In this document: one piece after another, positions 52,930 to 64,000 of the stretch
Numbering within the stretch: position 1 is the stretch's first letter
How the letters are laid out: every line of letters starts with the position of its first letter
Assembly: GCA_033439255.1 (NCBI GenBank)
Contig: CM065885.1
Span: 1,054,001-1,118,000 of the forward strand
Reading direction: 5' to 3'
From: Hericium rajendrae
Taxonomy: Eukaryota > Basidiomycota > Agaricomycetes > Russulales > Hericiaceae
Length of the DNA stretch: 64,000 nt
Translations under genes and position numbers: made by a program
Notes under the pieces: model-generated
Told to the model about the DNA's origin: nothing
What the model saw: only the letters and a program-made list of their open reading frames with translations
The model's database searches: none

Positions 52930-54285
52930 ATGTCGCACATCAGAACTGTTCTTGTGTGTATTTGTTTCTGCTCAGATGTACGATACCGCGATGCTGATCC
53001 AAGTGTCCCTCAGGTGACTGGCGCCTCGGGCTTTACAGGCTCTGCCATCGTCGATCAGCTTTTGGCCGATGGCTACACTGTGCGCGGGTACGCGATATGC
53101 CCGGCGCCATACCCTGTATCTTTTTCTCAGACGATCTTGACAGGACTGTCCGGGCTGGAAAGGCAGATCGCGTGAAATCAGCCTATGTGTCCTTCGGTAA
53201 CAAATTTGAGGTCAGTGTCGTGGACGATATCGTGACTTCAGATCTCACGGATGCATTCAAAGGTAAGCTTTCCGAATGCAGGCGTTTTGTCAGACTTCTT
53301 ACTATTGTTCGGAAAGGCGTCGATGCCCTCATCCACGCCGGCTCGCCGCTCAATCCTCCTGGTACTACCGATGTGGTCATCAAGGTTTGTCTTTGACTAG
53401 ATCCACCTTCTGGGCTTTGTTGAACAACGTCATGGCAGAACGCCGTCGATGGGACTACTAATGTTCTGAATTATGCACTCAAGGCTGGAGTGAAGAAAAT
53501 AGTATTCACCTCTAGCCTGATCACTATTGCCGATGTGCCGGACATGATGAGCGGCAAGACCTTCACTGGGAAAGGTAGGGCGCATCTACAGTGCTCTGCA
53601 CCGCTGTCTAACGTGGAAAACAACAGATTGGAATGCGCAGACCGTGGAGGACGCCTTGAAAGCCGACGCCCCGATGTGGGCGGCATATGGTGCATCGAAG
53701 ACGTCCTCTGAGAAGGCACTTTGGAAGTTTGCGACTAAGCATCCTGAAGTCGACGTAACGACCAGTGAGTGTCTGATTGAGAGCTGCCTCGAGAAGATGC
53801 TCACATCCTTTGCAGTTCATCCTGCCTTCATCTACGGACCTGCGGGTCGCGGCCAGGTCCTCGACGCTCCGGTCACTGGTACCAACAGCTACATCTACCA
53901 GTTGATCACCGGAGAGAAAGGCCGCCCTGTGCCGGACCAGATGAGCGCAGGCATCTTCACCGACGTCCGCGACGCCGCACTGGCTCATGTCCTTGCGCTC
54001 AAAGCGCCTCCTACGGACGAACCCAAGCGGATCATTGTCCTCTCGGGTGACTTCACCTGGAAGGACGCAGTCGCGTATCTTCACGCCGCACGGCCCGATT
54101 TAAAGGATCGCTTGCCCGCACTCGCTGTCGACGACATTCCTGCGGCTGCTGCCAATTGGTGCCATTGGGACACCAGCAGTGCTGAGAAAGTCCTCGGCAT
54201 CAAGGAGTACAAGGATTGGAAGACGACGCTGACCGAGACAATTGACGACATTATCACTAGGGAGAAGAAATTCGCCTCTCAGTGA
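52930..54285 (+). CDS. NAD(P)-dependent reductase (cinnamoyl-CoA/dihydroflavonol type)
   Basis: This is an extended short-chain dehydrogenase that reduces a carbonyl with NAD(P)H. Start ATG is at 52930 (MSHIRTVL), then an intron and the nucleotide-binding loop VTGASGFTGSAIVDQLLADGY (G-x-x-G-x-x-G). It continues ALIHAGSPLNPPGTTDVV, NAVDGTTNVLNYALKAGVK, the serine strand IVFTSSLITIAD, and the catalytic Y-x-x-x-K in AAYGASKTSSEKALWKF. The C-terminal part is HPAFIYGPAGRGQVL, FTDVRDAALAHVLAL and KEYKDWKTTLTETIDD, with the stop at 54285. Five short introns are visible. Fungal relatives are variously annotated as cinnamoyl-CoA reductase or ketoreductase, so the substrate is open. A decayed paralogue lies just upstream. 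Confidence 0.85.
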
Positions 54286-54595
54286 TAGAATGATAGAAAC
54301 CTTTCTATCGTATATACCTCAGTCGCGAGATAGACCCAATGTTGCAGGAGTGAATGGGTTGTAACACCACCGTACTCTGATTAAATTTCGAGACGCGTCT
54401 GCGGTCACATGGTCACAGCGGGTTGTCACGTGAAACACACTGTTGCGCCACATTCGCGTCGGAGTCCGCGGCGCGCCCTAAGATCAGAGCGCTCTCAGGC
54501 TTCACCAGGGGCTTCGACGTCGCTCACCTCCCGACGACAACACCGTTCGCCCCGCTCTGTACGCTGTACTCTGACATCTATCTCAAGTCGAAAAA

Positions 54596-55339
54596 ATGAG
54601 TCGCGAATTCCCTTGGACCAGCTTGAAGGCGGATACGCTGCGGGCCATATGCCGCGATCTGGGTGCTGGCGGGAAGCGCAAGAAGGAGGAGATGCTGGAG
54701 TTCATCCAGGGCGTCGAAAAGAACGGATGTAAGTTGTGGACATTTCTTGTTCCTGCACATGCTGATTGATCGATTGCTGCGCCATCTAGTGGAAGAAACG
54801 TTGAAGTTACTCGAGGCTGAGGAAAAGGAGACTCCCGCGAAGGCGGGTGCTAAACGCGCACGCCCCGCCAAAGAGAATGGCGCCGAGGGAGAAGGCCGTC
54901 CGAAGAGAGGACGCGCTGCTGCAGCTCCAGCTGAGCCGAAGACTCCTGCGAAGCGTGGGCGCCGAAAGACCATGGAAAGCGTTACGTTGCCGTCAGGCGG
55001 CGGTCGGCGGTCTACGCGCGGCGCTAAAGGCAAAGAGGGAGAGGCCGCCACGACCAGCTCTCCCGAGAGGGCCGCTTCCGAGCCGCCTGCTGAAGACGCT
55101 GTTGCGGATGCGGCCGCCGAAGAGGCTGAGGAAATCGAAGCCGCAGAGCAGGCTGTTGCCGCCGTCAACGCGGCCATCGAGGCAGGTGCGTCGTACCACC
55201 TCGCAGGTGTGGTCGCTGCGACTGACCCTCAAATGTTATGCCTGCAGAAGCCTCTGCCCCAGCGGATGTCTCAGTTACTGTCGTTGAGGAGACGGTGCGA
55301 ATCACCACCTCAGTCGAGCGAGACGTTGCCGTTGCCTAA
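54596..55339 (+). CDS. small basic nuclear-type protein with SAP-like N-terminus
   Basis: Start ATG is at 54596 (MSREFPWTSLKADTLRAICRD). The first 45 residues, SLKADTLRAICRDLGAGGKRKKEEMLEFI, have the helix-extended-helix spacing of a SAP DNA-binding motif. An intron (donor gtaagt after GGA T) joins to LEETLKLLEAEEKE. A long disordered part with AT-hook-like basic clusters follows (AKRARPAKE, PKRGRAAAA, AKRGRRKTM), then an alanine/glutamate-rich region (about 54990-55180). A last exon gives EASAPADVSVTVVEETVRITT, with the stop at 55339. This suggests a chromatin- or DNA-associated protein; that role is inferred. It is convergent with the dioxygenase gene. Confidence 0.75.
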
Positions 55340-55529
55340 GGGTGGATGCCTTCGGATAACAAAGGAGGGTTGGAACCTTCCTCCTTGTTTTATTCCTCAA
55401 TTTACATGTACGATTAGTTGCTTTCTTGCTGTCTCGTGTCTGCTAGGTATTCTTATTCTTGATAGCCTGTTGTTCCACATGTTAGTTCCAGTACATAGTA
55501 TATGTCTTCCGACCGTGTTCTGTTTTATT

Positions 55530-56633
55530 CTACCCCTGCAACGAGTACTGTATCTCGCTGCCTACAGTGTCTTGCAATGCGATCAGTCTGTCCAGCATTG
55601 CCTGACCGTTTTCATCCAAAGACTCTTTGAATCGATCCTCGTTCATCCAAGTTAGCCCATGCTGGAGAATATTACGTGCTCGAGTCACCCCGCCCCGCGT
55701 ATCGCCCATCGATGCGTGCAGAGTCGCCCGCTTCGCCTTCGAGCTGTAGGTACCAAGGTGCAGAATGTTGTTGTTGTAGAAGACGGTCTCCCCTGCTGTA
55801 TACCCCGGCATCAGCTCACAAATCTGCAATCAACCGATGAGCTTCCACTTGCGTTGCAAGGTTACTTTGATAGCGCCTGGCATCGCCAGTGGATCGGCTG
55901 GAGGATCAGGCGAAGTCGAATGCATTCTCTGCTCAGGCGTCCGCGGCACTTTATGCGATCCTGGGACGACGTAGAGACAAGAGTCTTCGTACAAAGCACT
56001 GTCAAGAGAAGTTCAGTACATACATGCGTTTGCTCAGGGTGGACCGATCTCAAGACTTGCGTATTCCATTGAATCTAAGAGCACTCAATAGATACTCCGC
56101 ATATAATCATGAAGGAGGATTACCTACCCCATGATGCCAAACAGCAAGAGCGTCGCGCTCTTCCTGCTCGGACGCCGTCTCCTTTACATCATCGCGATGC
56201 CATCGCAGCGCAAAATCATGGCTCTCCGGGTTGATAAGCATATTAAACAGCTCTTTAACCCATCCCAATCAACAAACCTCCACATCACCGACCAGCATAC
56301 CAATCACGCACCCATCTGCAGATCCGCATCGCCGCACTCCAGCAGCAGCTTGACGGCGCCGCGCAGCTCCTGTGATGCGTACCACCGCGCAAACACGGGC
56401 TCGCGCAGATCGGGGTGCATGACGTGCTGCACGCCCCACGAGTCGGGCCCGTCGTTGCCATACGGCGGGAACTGCTTGCCTACGACGCGACGGTGCGGCC
56501 AGGCGCCCGCGCGGGTCTGCGCGATGATGCGCGCGCTGGCTTGTTCGAGCTCGGGGCGCAGATCGGGGGGTATGAGGCCGGGGATGATTACGAAGCCTTG
56601 TGTGTCGTATTGCTGTTTCAGTGGGTTCGCCAT
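55530..56633 (-). CDS. phytanoyl-CoA dioxygenase-like protein
   Basis: This is an Fe(II)/2-oxoglutarate oxygenase of the PhyH family. Start ATG is at 56633 (MANPLKQQYDTQGFVIIPGLIPP). Then come WPHRRVVGKQFPPYGNDGPDSWGV, the metal-binding H-x-D in RWHRDDVKET, WNTALYEDSCLYVVPGSHKVPR, the block AGETVFYNNNILHLGTYSS with the second metal His, and a basic KAKRATLHASMG that would hold 2-oxoglutarate. The stop is at 55530. Three to four short introns. All iron ligands are present, so it should be catalytic. Substrate unknown; family members act on fatty acyl, alkaloid or terpenoid compounds. Confidence 0.8.
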
Positions 56634-56973
56634 TGGTTGGGCTGCTCACGAATGGATCAGCGTTGTGAGGTAGACGGGGATTAGCAGCTGGAGTATAGCC
56701 TGGAATCATTGCGATAAGTCGGCCTGATGGTCGAGACCAGATCACTTGATACCGACATCTAAGTTACTGATTCTGGTTCCTCGCTGACGCTGATGAAATC
56801 CGAACTCGCCCTTCAGAGCTTCAACAAGGTGAACATCAATAGATGATACATTGCATTATTGCTAGGTGGTTAGATGGATGAAAGATGCACAGAACATCGA
56901 GCAAGAAAACATTCCGGTACATGCGGGTATCATTTGCGCGGATATACAACACTAAGATCCAATAGTCACACCT

Positions 56974-59900
56974 CTACGTCTTGGCCGCCTTTGCTTGACT
57001 CTGCATCCGCTTCAGGATGCGCTTCGCCAGGCGCTCTTCGCCCTCCGCAAGGTCGGCGAACCGACTTGGATGCTCGAGACGCTCCGTGCCCAGTATCGCC
57101 CATACCTTGTGCGTCTTCGTGCCGTCTTCAGCCTGCTCGATGCTATGCTGGAAGATAGGCTGCGATGGCCCCTTCTTGGTGCAATACTCTGCAAGCATGA
57201 AGTATGACAGTGAAAATAGACGTTAGTGGAGGTTGAAGGACTAACCGATGAGGGCTGCTTTCAGCGACTTCGCAGGTTTCGTGGACGATGCTCCCGCCTG
57301 TGACGACGCTTCTGGTTTGACCTGCTGCGGCGGATTACCCGGTTTCGCAGAAGGTCCCGCCACTGCACGATCCGTCCCCGAAGGCCGACTATCAACAGAC
57401 GCAGGCACAGCTGCAAGCGCAGACACCGAAGCAGGCGACACATCATCAGGCGCTGCATGTCCTCCAGGCGCCGCAGAAGCCGCCTTCTGCGCCGCCCGTC
57501 GGTCATCGCCCACGACCTGACGCTGCTGCTTCGGCTCGCCATGCTCCGCAGAGGCAGAGGAGGCGGAGCGCTGGCGATCCTGCGGTTGCCGCCCTGTCTT
57601 GTTCTGGCGCTCGAAGTAGCCAGGGCCGGGCTTCCATTCTCGTGGCGCGTCATCGGCAGACGGCGCGGGGACAGCCTTGGCAGGTGACTGCCGGGATTGG
57701 GGCGTAGAGTTTCGATTGCCCCGGTGCGCAGGTGAAGGGACATGGGTCGATGAGGACGGATAGCCCGGATGAGGAGGTGGATACGGCTCTGGGGAATAGC
57801 TCATGCTTGCGTCAGCATGAGCAGGGTGCTGATACGCAGGCTCCAGGTAGACGTGCGCATCGTATGGAGGGCCATACAACTGAGAATAGGCATATTGCCC
57901 GTCAGCACCCCTTACATACGACCGGTCATAGGGATCCGGAACACGATAGTCAACCGGGGCGTGATCGACGTCCATCGGTCTGTGATAGGGCTCATACGGC
58001 GGCCGCGGTGCGTATTCGTCGTAATATGCCTCCGCGGACCCGGCCACTGAGTACCGCTCATCAGGACGAGGATAGCGATCGGCGGGAGCGCGCTCATAGA
58101 CCATCGGTGGCGCCAGCTCGCCCGGCTCGAGCTCGTCGGGACCACTCCTGCCATACATGTTTCCCGGTGGCAGCTGGCGCGTTTCCTGGCCCCTTTGAGG
58201 AGGGCCAGATAAGCGGTCTGCGTTCCGGGAAACAGCATGGTAGGATTTGGCCCGACTAGAGGGTCTGGAAGTGGGAACTCCTTTCTGCAGAGCAGGGAGA
58301 ATGGTAGGTTTGGGAGGAAGTGAAGAGGGGGTTCTGCTAGTCGCAGACGAAACTTCGCTTTTGGAATCGTCGTCAGTCTTCTGGCGCTTCCGTGGCCCGA
58401 GCTGTGTGAAGTTCGTGTTAGTGACAGCAGGAGGTTCGCCGGGCTTCCTCTTTTTGTTATTATTCTTTTTGCCTGGTTCGCCAGCCTCCGCGCGTTTCGG
58501 GGCCGGTAAATTCACGATGTAGCCAGGAGGAGGTGGCTGGCCGCGAAAGCGCAAGAACTCGATGGCGCCCTGCTCGAAGGCAAGCGTGATTGCAGCTATC
58601 TTGGCATCCGGCTTGCCGCGATATTCGCAAGGTACTGACCACGAGCGAATTTGACCTGGTTGTGGATCTTGCGTGAGCTTCAATGTCATGTTGCAGCCAA
58701 ATGCTAGATCGAGCGTTACTCATAATGAACAAAGAAGGATAGCAAAAAAGGTCACCATCTCTCTCTTTCGGGAACTCATATATTTCAGGCGGTTTGCCCG
58801 GCCAGAGTTTCCCATACTCCGTGGATAACAGTGGCATCAGGCTGTCGGTAGCGCGTTTCCTCATTTCGGCTGGTATCTTCTCTTCGATAGCTTTGCCAAG
58901 GGCGCGTACGTACTCGCCGATGCCTTGCGATATGGCGACAAGGCATACTGCTGCTTTCGCGTCTGCGCGTTTTGGGAACTGTGGATCCACCAAGAAGGAC
59001 TTGCATCCAGAAGGCTGCTCTAATCGGAGGAGGGCGCCATGCACTGGACGAGCGTGGATCAACACAATCCCCAATCATTGATACAATGGGAGACTCACAG
59101 CCAGCCTTCGCGTCCTTGACCCAGATGAACTGGAGAACGATCTTGGCTCCCTTCGCAGACTGTACGACCATGTTCAGCCACGATGGAGCGTTTATCTCTG
59201 CCGCCGTTTTACCACCAAGCGATTCCGGAAAAGGTCGAGGAAGACTCTCAAAGAATCCCTGGAGAGTCATAGGAGCGGGAGCGATCAGAGTAGATTCGTC
59301 CGTCTCTGCATCGATATCCATTCCGTTCGCATCCATGGGTGTACTTCGACCAACATCATGCTTGATGAAATCCAGGACGCCTTGGTCAATGGCCTCCTTG
59401 GCACAAGCCGCCTTCGCAGCTGCGAAGTCGTCATAGGTCTGCGCAACGGAGTAGACCTGTAAAATGTGGAGCGAAATCTGTATCTTGAGCGCACATCCGA
59501 TCTCTATGATATGATCAACCATCATAGCCAGGTCAGAGAACGCAAGATCGCTTACTCGCGGCAGGATTAGTCTCGCTGGGTTCAAGTTCAATCCATTGCG
59601 GACGGACACGTCCAGCACGGTATTCTTTGCAGCACTTTTCGATTTCCATGACAAACTCGCTTTCCTCTGCGGGCGACTCAGACTTCTCGACAGACTCCCG
59701 GTCAGGTGTATCGATAGGAGCGAGTACGAGTCCCTTCTTCGAAGTGACATAGTCAGGTGCACCGTTCTTGATAAAGTCGATGGCACCCATCTCGACGGCA
59801 AGAGCAGCGGCAGCAGCCTTCGCATCCGATTTCCGAGAAAATTCCGGCTCTGTCTTGTATGACCGAGAAGACCCGTTGGGACGAGTTATCGTGAGGATGC

Positions 59901-60305
59901 AGCGTTTCTCTGCAATGTGAACGGATAAACAAACGTCAAAAATGTACCACATAACTTACTGGTGCTTCCATCATCAGTCTGTCCAGGTTCCTCGAGGTAT
60001 TCGTACTGAATGGGATCGATGCTGCCGAAGGTCTGAGAACATGCTCCGTGCAGCAGCACGAGTGCTCTGCGACGCGGATCCTGCTCACGTTCCTTGCTTT
60101 TCTCGTCGACTGATTCTGCAAGCTGTAGTTCTGTTATAGCCTCTGCATGCAGTGACTCTGGCATCGGAATATCGTTCAGCTGGGTCTCCTGCGCTGAAGG
60201 ATCTAAGAACTGCTCAAGCGTCAGAGCACCTAGTTTCTTGAGATTTTCAGTTACGACATCGAAGAGACGACGGCCTGATCTTGGAGTAGCATCTGCAGAA
60301 GCCAT
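56974..60305 (-). CDS. large protein with repeated dsRBD-like segments
   Basis: Start ATG is at 60305 (MASADATPRSGRRLFDVV) and the stop at 56974; about six exons. Four segments share the pattern x-F/Y-x-x-K/x-x-(D)AK-x-AA-x-x-x-A-x-x-x-G-x-x-x-F/Y. They are FSRKSDAKAAAAALAVEMGA, YDDFAAAKAACAKEAIDQGV, FPKRADAKAAVCLVAISQGI and YRGKPDAKIAAITLAFEQGA. This matches the last helix of double-stranded-RNA-binding domains (K-x-AK-x-x-AA-x-x-AL). The C-terminal exon (LIGEYCTKKGPSQPIFQHSI ... THKVWAILGTER) resembles the front half of another. Between the fourth segment and the C-terminus lies a disordered stretch of about 400 residues, rich in Pro/Tyr/Arg/Ser. I infer an RNA-binding role; the segments are too divergent for certainty. 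The gene is divergent from the mpaB-like gene. Confidence 0.65.
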
Positions 60306-60752
60306 GCTGGCATTTGGTTGCCTGTGGAAGAGGGGCCACAACGAGATCGTGATTAGGTAGAGGATCGGTACGCTCGAAACAGAATACAAGGACACGGCAG
60401 CGCCGGGCCGCCTAAGCGCCAATCATATATGTTCCCACGCTGTATGTTCATGGTGGGCGCCAAGTGGGCGCCTCTTGGTCTCGTCCGATGTTACTCAACT
60501 TACTGTACCGACCTGACAGTTCTTCGAGAAGTACGTCAAGACAATACAGAATGGACATGGCACGCGTAACAGATCTATCCCACACCGACCATGTTTACCC
60601 GCAGGCCAGGGTCCAGTTGACAAACTCGGTACTTTCGAGTCGGATCATCCGCAGACCTACTGACAGGAAGCCCGAGTTTATTTAAGAAACTTTTGCGGGC
60701 ACGATGAGCCCTCTCTACTCGCAAGGGGCTGATCATCATCACAAACCCAGCT
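60306..60752. promoter_or_regulatory. shared upstream region of two divergent genes
   Basis: This 447-bp gap separates the start codons of the dsRBD-like gene (minus) and the mpaB-like gene (plus). No coding feature is supported; it must hold both promoters. No clear motif was seen. Confidence 0.45.
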
Positions 60753-62601
60753 ATGCCTCTATCCCTGTCGGAATGGCTTCCGGATTGGAGCATTGGCACG
60801 TTCGGTGCCATCGGTTTGGGTTACCTCCTCCTCGTGCGTCTGCTTCGGTGGAGGAGATACAACGAAGTGCATCGTAGGTTCGCGGGGAGGCTCAAGAAAC
60901 TGACGGTCGAGGAAGCACAGGAGATCGTGTGGCTTTCCTCAAACTGGGACATGGTATTTGCGTCTGGATTGGCAGGAGCAATCGCCTTTATGAAGACACT
61001 AGCTATTGTGAGCAATCGTGCCTCTACTCGATTTTCCAATATGTCCTAACTGCTTGCTGCTCTAGCCATCTACATCGAAGCTATTGGTGAAAACAGGCGA
61101 GATGCGCTCAGATTTCTATACATCCAAGCGACTCGCGGATGTGAGTCTCGTGTTTCAATATTCAACGAGGTCTCTTGAGCTAACCGAGCAATTACAGACT
61201 TCAATCCTTATCGGTGCGCGGACTCCCCTTTTAAAGCCGTTGTAATCTGGACATCTTCTGTAGGCACGTGGTCCGACTGTCCTCTCAGCAAAGCTTCTTC
61301 TCCCGGAACATCGGATGCTCAGCGGGACCCTCGTGCATATCTTGCCATCGCCCGCGTCAATTGGCTGCACCGGAAATACAACATAGTGAGCAGCATCTGC
61401 TCTATATGGTTGTTTCTCACGTTTTCTGATGGCGAGATATTTCGCAGAGCAACGACGACTACTTATATACCCTCAGCGTGTTCATATTAGAATCTCCCGT
61501 ATGTGTATCTATCCATTGGTTTGCAAATAATTACTGATGCACGCTTATTGAAGCGATTGGCGAAGCGCTACGGCTGGCGCTGCCTGTCGCCCTTGGAATG
61601 CCAGGTAAGTATACCAGTTTTGAATCCTGGGATGACTGGCGATCCAGTTGCAGGCTCGATTCGTTGTATGGCGCGAGATTGGTACATTGATGGGTGTCCA
61701 GGATATCCCCGAGACCTTCGAAGAGTTTGAGATCTGGGCGCAAGTCAGCCTTACTTTCCATGATATCTTTCAATACCACAATTCATGCTGTTCCTACCGT
61801 CATAGGCATTCGAGGAACTTCATATGATATCTGCACCCTCGAATCATCAGTGTGCCGAGGCAACGCTGTCAGCAAGCCTGTACCACATCCCAAGCATCTT
61901 CGGTCTGAAAGCGCTTGCAAGGTCTATATCCGTCTGCATACTCGATGACCGAACGCGCACCGCGCTAATGTAGGCACTTCGACGTCTCTCTTGCCGCGAC
62001 TGACTCCCTTCGTAACAGGCTTCCCGAACCACCTCGCTTGCTCCGGTCGATAGTCGATGCCGCTCTTCGAACTTCTGCGTTTGTACAAGGTCACCTATGC
62101 TTACCTCGACGATCGCCTGTTAGCGTCGTCTCCAGCGACATCAACTTAAAGGCCGGCGAATCTCTACCGCACCAGCGTCCCAAACGGTGCGCGAGTCGTC
62201 TCTATCCGTCAGACACGGCGTTGACTATATATGAACAGGTTCTCAGCGAAGCCGTGGTATAAACCAGAGCCGAGAGGAATATCTGCGATCATGCAGAGTA
62301 TTCAGGTCGCTCTTGGATGGGTCAAGTGTGAAGACATCCCCGGTCCAACGTACAGATCTCAGGGATACCTGATTGAACAATTGGTAATTGTAGGGTACTC
62401 TTCGAGTTCGTGTAGGTGCTGATCTAGCTTTGCAGGGACCTGTACGATATGAGAATGGTGAGCTAATTATAGCTTATTTTCAGACCTCAGACCTTATGCC
62501 ATATTTTAGCGGGCCAGACAGAGGTAATATGGGAAGCAGAAGAGATGATGGGTTGTCCGCTTGGATTTGGCGGTGCTACGCTGACACAGCGAGCAGACTA
62601 A
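60753..62601 (+). CDS. mpaB-like ER-bound oxygenase
   Basis: This belongs to the family of the mycophenolic-acid enzyme MpaB and bacterial rubber oxygenase (haem-dependent; DUF2236 fold). Start ATG is at 60753 (MPLSLSEWLPDWSIG), followed by a membrane anchor (GAIGLGYLLLVRLL). Short exons then give FAGRLKKLTVEEAQEIVWL, SNWDMVFASGLAGAIAF, the family block YLAIARVNWLHRKYNISNDD, YTLSVFILES, AKRYGWRCLSPLECQARF, WREIGTLMGVQDIPETFEEFEIWA, PEPPRLLRSIVDAALRT, AKPWYKPEPRGISAIM and QTEVIWEAEEMMGCPLG. The stop is at 62601. About ten introns, some near 50 bp. The C-terminal exons are easily missed because they are separated by short introns with weak coding bias. Substrate unknown. Confidence 0.8.
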
Positions 62602-64000
62602 TTGACGAACTTACGTTACAGATCGTAATGTATACGCTAGGCCAAACGATTTATGGACAGGTTCACACTCTATAGTGCGGCGCAGATAGATAGTGCGGCG
62701 CAGATAGTCCAATCCGGCCAGGTAAGTGAAATGATGAATTGTTTTCCGGGCCGGGGGAGACATGGTTGACCTGGCATGGTGAGAACTTCATGTCTGTCCA
62801 TCCGGCTGCTGCCGCCTAGAATGAAGATAGGTTCTCGCATAGGCTGCGTAGGTTCAAATAAGCATGATGAGAGGGACGTGATATACTGTGGGGCCATATC
62901 AGTAAGTCTTTTCCCTCTCGCCGATAACCTCCAAATCCTAAATTACTGTTCAGATGGCACCGCATCATGTCCTCGCACATCAACGTGATCGTGCGAGAAG
63001 TAGATACGAACCTCATGCTTTTAGGACTCGCCTAGGACGTTGCGACAAGCTTGCAACGTGCCCGTTTCGACGATGTCTCGCACTCTCAACTTCATCAATG
63101 CTTTGCTCGCTGCCTAGATTCTCTGCAAATCCTTTCAAGATGTGTATTCTGCTCAACTATGTAATTATACGGTGGGTTGCGATGCAACAGGATTATCTTC
63201 CCATTTCTTCGCGTTGGCAATGGCGCTCTGTCCGGCGGAGCTCGAAGGACTCCCGCCGTGTATTTCCCAGACATATCATAACGGCCGCACCGTGCAGATT
63301 CTCGATCGCTTGACGCCCGAGCACGACGAGCCTGGTCTCATAGGATACTTTTTTCTAGACATCCCACAGGCATTGTCCCCTGCTAGTGATACTCTCGACA
63401 ATCCTTCCTCTGACCATGTCTTGGTTTGCTCCTTGAACGCAGCCTTGGCAGCGCCATTCACGACTTCTGAGTTTTAAGCTTCAGGTACGGTGTTGTGTAT
63501 GCATTGAACAGTCATTTGAATGCTCACTGTTTCATTGAGACTTCAGGGATTCTTCTTCATTACTCGACTCTTAAATTGAGCACGGTGCTGAGGCGAGTGA
63601 TGAGGCAGAGATTCAAGTCGATTATGCTGAGGGGAGCTTCACTTCGGCAGACGGTATGTGCTTGTCTGATTCATTATGATGCATGGCTTATTGGGCTCCC
63701 AAGCTCCCAATTCCTTATGATTTCGACATGAGCGGGACACCGCAAACCGACGACGATGGCTTACTTGACATCGATATACTCCCTAAAGCCCTGGCGTCGG
63801 GTCTTGATGGCGGCAGCAGTCACTTGTTGGACAACGACGGACTCGCTGAGTCGCCTCGTCCTGACAATGACAGCGGGTGACGTTGGGGACGTGGTAACGA
63901 AGGTCGAACACCAATATGAAGACTTTGATAGTGCGCCAGGCGCAACATCTCAGAGATGGAGGCCGACAAAGACGGCATTAGCGCGAGTACAAGGGTGCAC
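62602..64000. other. no gene recognised; possible coding remnant at about 63180-63477
   Basis: The plus strand from about 63180 to 63477 has a plausible coding composition (YHNGRTVQILDRLTPEHDEP) and a stop before 63480. I cannot join it to other exons or name a family. A second short frame near 63684-63880 is acidic and disordered. The window ends before anything can be settled. Confidence 0.3.

Noticed and set aside
29003-62601. Secondary-metabolite gene cluster (P450s, reductase, dioxygenase, mpaB-like oxygenase)
   Set aside because: There is no polyketide, peptide or terpene synthase in the window, and housekeeping genes are interspersed. Proximity alone is not enough.
1-64000. CRISPR arrays, bacterial operons, rRNA genes
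   Set aside because: None seen; spliced genes show that the DNA is eukaryotic.

Overview
The window is nuclear DNA from a filamentous basidiomycete, most likely an Agaricomycete. Three things point there: almost every gene is broken by short GT-AG introns of about 50-60 bp; genes are dense on both strands; and several families are typical of mushroom-forming fungi (the 'HPEG' multi-exon membrane proteins, F-box proteins, CYP64-like P450s, mpaB-like oxygenases, tyrosine-recombinase retroelements). No species can be named from the sequence alone.

Layout. 0.5-5.3 kb: a small hypothetical gene, a fungal-specific membrane protein and a Ser/Arg/Pro-rich hypothetical. 5.9-11.5 kb (minus): a gag / RT-RNase H / tyrosine-recombinase retrotransposon whose gag appears to carry a 419-bp repeat-rich intron. 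12.2-13.6 kb: a dead NmrA-like gene. 13.7-22.1 kb: three ACS-type MFS transporters on the minus strand, two of them made by a head-to-tail duplication of about 3.37 kb. 22.2-28.8 kb: a conserved hypothetical and a Ypp1/TTC7-type TPR protein, transcribed divergently.

29.0-51.0 kb: a mirror-image segment. P450(-), Ca2+/H+ exchanger(+) and F-box(-) on the left face F-box(+), exchanger(-) and P450(+) on the right. Between them lie an intact tafazzin gene, a beta-lactamase-like pseudogene and a secreted DUF5648-type gene. The right arm has an extra GPI-anchored-type gene.

51.6-62.6 kb: a decayed short-chain reductase followed by an intact paralogue, a SAP-like nuclear protein, a phytanoyl-CoA-dioxygenase-like gene, a large protein with repeated dsRBD-like segments, and an mpaB-like oxygenase. 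The last 1.4 kb has no gene I can support.

The genes do not form one obvious pathway. Housekeeping genes (Ypp1-like, tafazzin) alternate with accessory oxidoreductases, transporters and duplicated families. At least three dead genes, one tandem duplication, one inverted duplication and one retroelement mark this as a rearranging region. All exon junctions were read by eye from splice sites and frame continuity.
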